NCBI GenBank assembly: GCA_030431185.1
Contig: JAUIJO010000051.1
Span: 1-14,862 of the forward strand
Length of the DNA: 14,862 bases
Direction: 5' to 3'
Origin: Gammaproteobacteria bacterium
GTDB taxonomy: Bacteria > Pseudomonadota > Gammaproteobacteria > Xanthomonadales > Xanthomonadaceae
Below are positions 14,530 to 14,862 of this stretch, one piece after another; position 1 is the first letter of the stretch; each line of letters opens with the position of its first letter. The notes below the pieces were generated by a model. The model saw only the letters and a list, made by a program, of their open reading frames with translations, was not told the DNA's origin and ran no database searches. The translations under genes were made by a program, and so were the position numbers.

Positions 14530-14862
14530 TCAAGCAAACGGCGAGGGGCCGTAGAAGCGGGTGAGGTGGGCGGCGACGGCGGGCATCGCGTGGGCCAGGC
14601 GCGCGGGGTCGCTGAAGTGGTATTCGCTGGCTACCGCGAAGAACTCTTCCGGGGATTCGGCGGCGTAGGGGTCGATGTCGTCGTCGTTCCCGCGGCTGGC
14701 GTCGAGCTTGTCGTTGAAGGCATCGAACGCGCGCTGGAAATCGCGCGCCCATTCGCGCTGCCAGGGGCGGGGCAGGGGCGGGGTGCCGTCCATCTCGCCG
14801 TCGAGGGCATCGAGTTTGTGCGCCATCTCATGGACGGCCACGCAGAAGCCGGACCGGGGACT
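14530..14862 (-). CDS. mtfA: MtfA-type zinc-dependent peptidase, C-terminal part (cut by window edge)
   Basis: The last 110 residues of a M90-family zinc metallopeptidase; the N-terminal part lies beyond the window. The frame is open to the edge and begins SPRSGFCVAVHEMAHKLD, containing the HExxH zinc site (HEMAH). Downstream, PEEFFAVASEYHF supplies the third zinc ligand, the glutamate of the SE pair. In E. coli MtfA binds the repressor Mlc and so affects glucose uptake; whether Mlc exists in this organism is unknown, so the role here may differ. The stop at 14530 lies immediately beside the 7-bp repeat arrays. Confidence 0.92.
   Translation of the reverse strand, partial: SPRSGFCVAVHEMAHKLDALDGEMDGTPPLPRPWQREWARDFQRAFDAFNDKLDASRGNDDDIDPYAAESPEEFFAVASEYHFSDPARLAHAMPAVAAHLTRFYGPSPFA

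Overview
The window is GC-rich chromosomal DNA from a gammaproteobacterium, most likely Xanthomonadaceae/Lysobacteraceae (a Lysobacter/Luteimonas/Xanthomonas relative). This rests on the very close match of the response regulator at 12052 to Xanthomonas PhoP as I remember it, the PepSY-phoP-phoQ order, and a 7-bp tandem-repeat element of a kind I associate with this group. I see no phage, plasmid, CRISPR, transposase, tRNA or rRNA. It is mostly ordinary chromosome with a patch of small uncharacterised exported proteins.

Left end (1-1700, minus strand): the start of a cbb3 cytochrome oxidase operon, with complete ccoN and the first codons of ccoO. A FNR/ANR-type box (1680-1693) lies at a class II distance from a -10-like hexamer. 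Next (1787-2986, minus) is a lipoprotein PQQ-dependent sugar dehydrogenase. It is divergent from a small CPXCG zinc-ribbon-like protein (3128-3316, plus).

Middle (3589-8101): a secreted EF-hand protein, a HAD-family hydrolase, and then five exported proteins of unknown function. Three are on the plus strand (4978-5442, 5578-6015, 6024-6566). Two are on the minus strand: a lipoprotein (6609-7091) and a protein built of three repeats with invariant Cys-17-Cys-15-Tyr spacing (7412-8101). A strong hairpin separates the convergent groups.

Right part (8522-14312, plus): a CPBP-type membrane protease homologue with an altered first motif; dusA (tRNA dihydrouridine synthase) overlapping by 4 bp a guanidino-modifying hydrolase resembling the CtlX/arginine deiminase-related group; then a PepSY-like exported protein followed by phoP and phoQ. 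Direct repeats precede the PepSY gene and hairpins lie between phoP and phoQ. The PepSY-like protein may be a periplasmic partner of the sensor kinase; that is inference from position.

Right end: after phoQ comes a roughly 200-bp foldback element made of 7-bp tandem repeats around a REP-like hairpin, then the 3' part of mtfA (minus strand, cut by the window edge).
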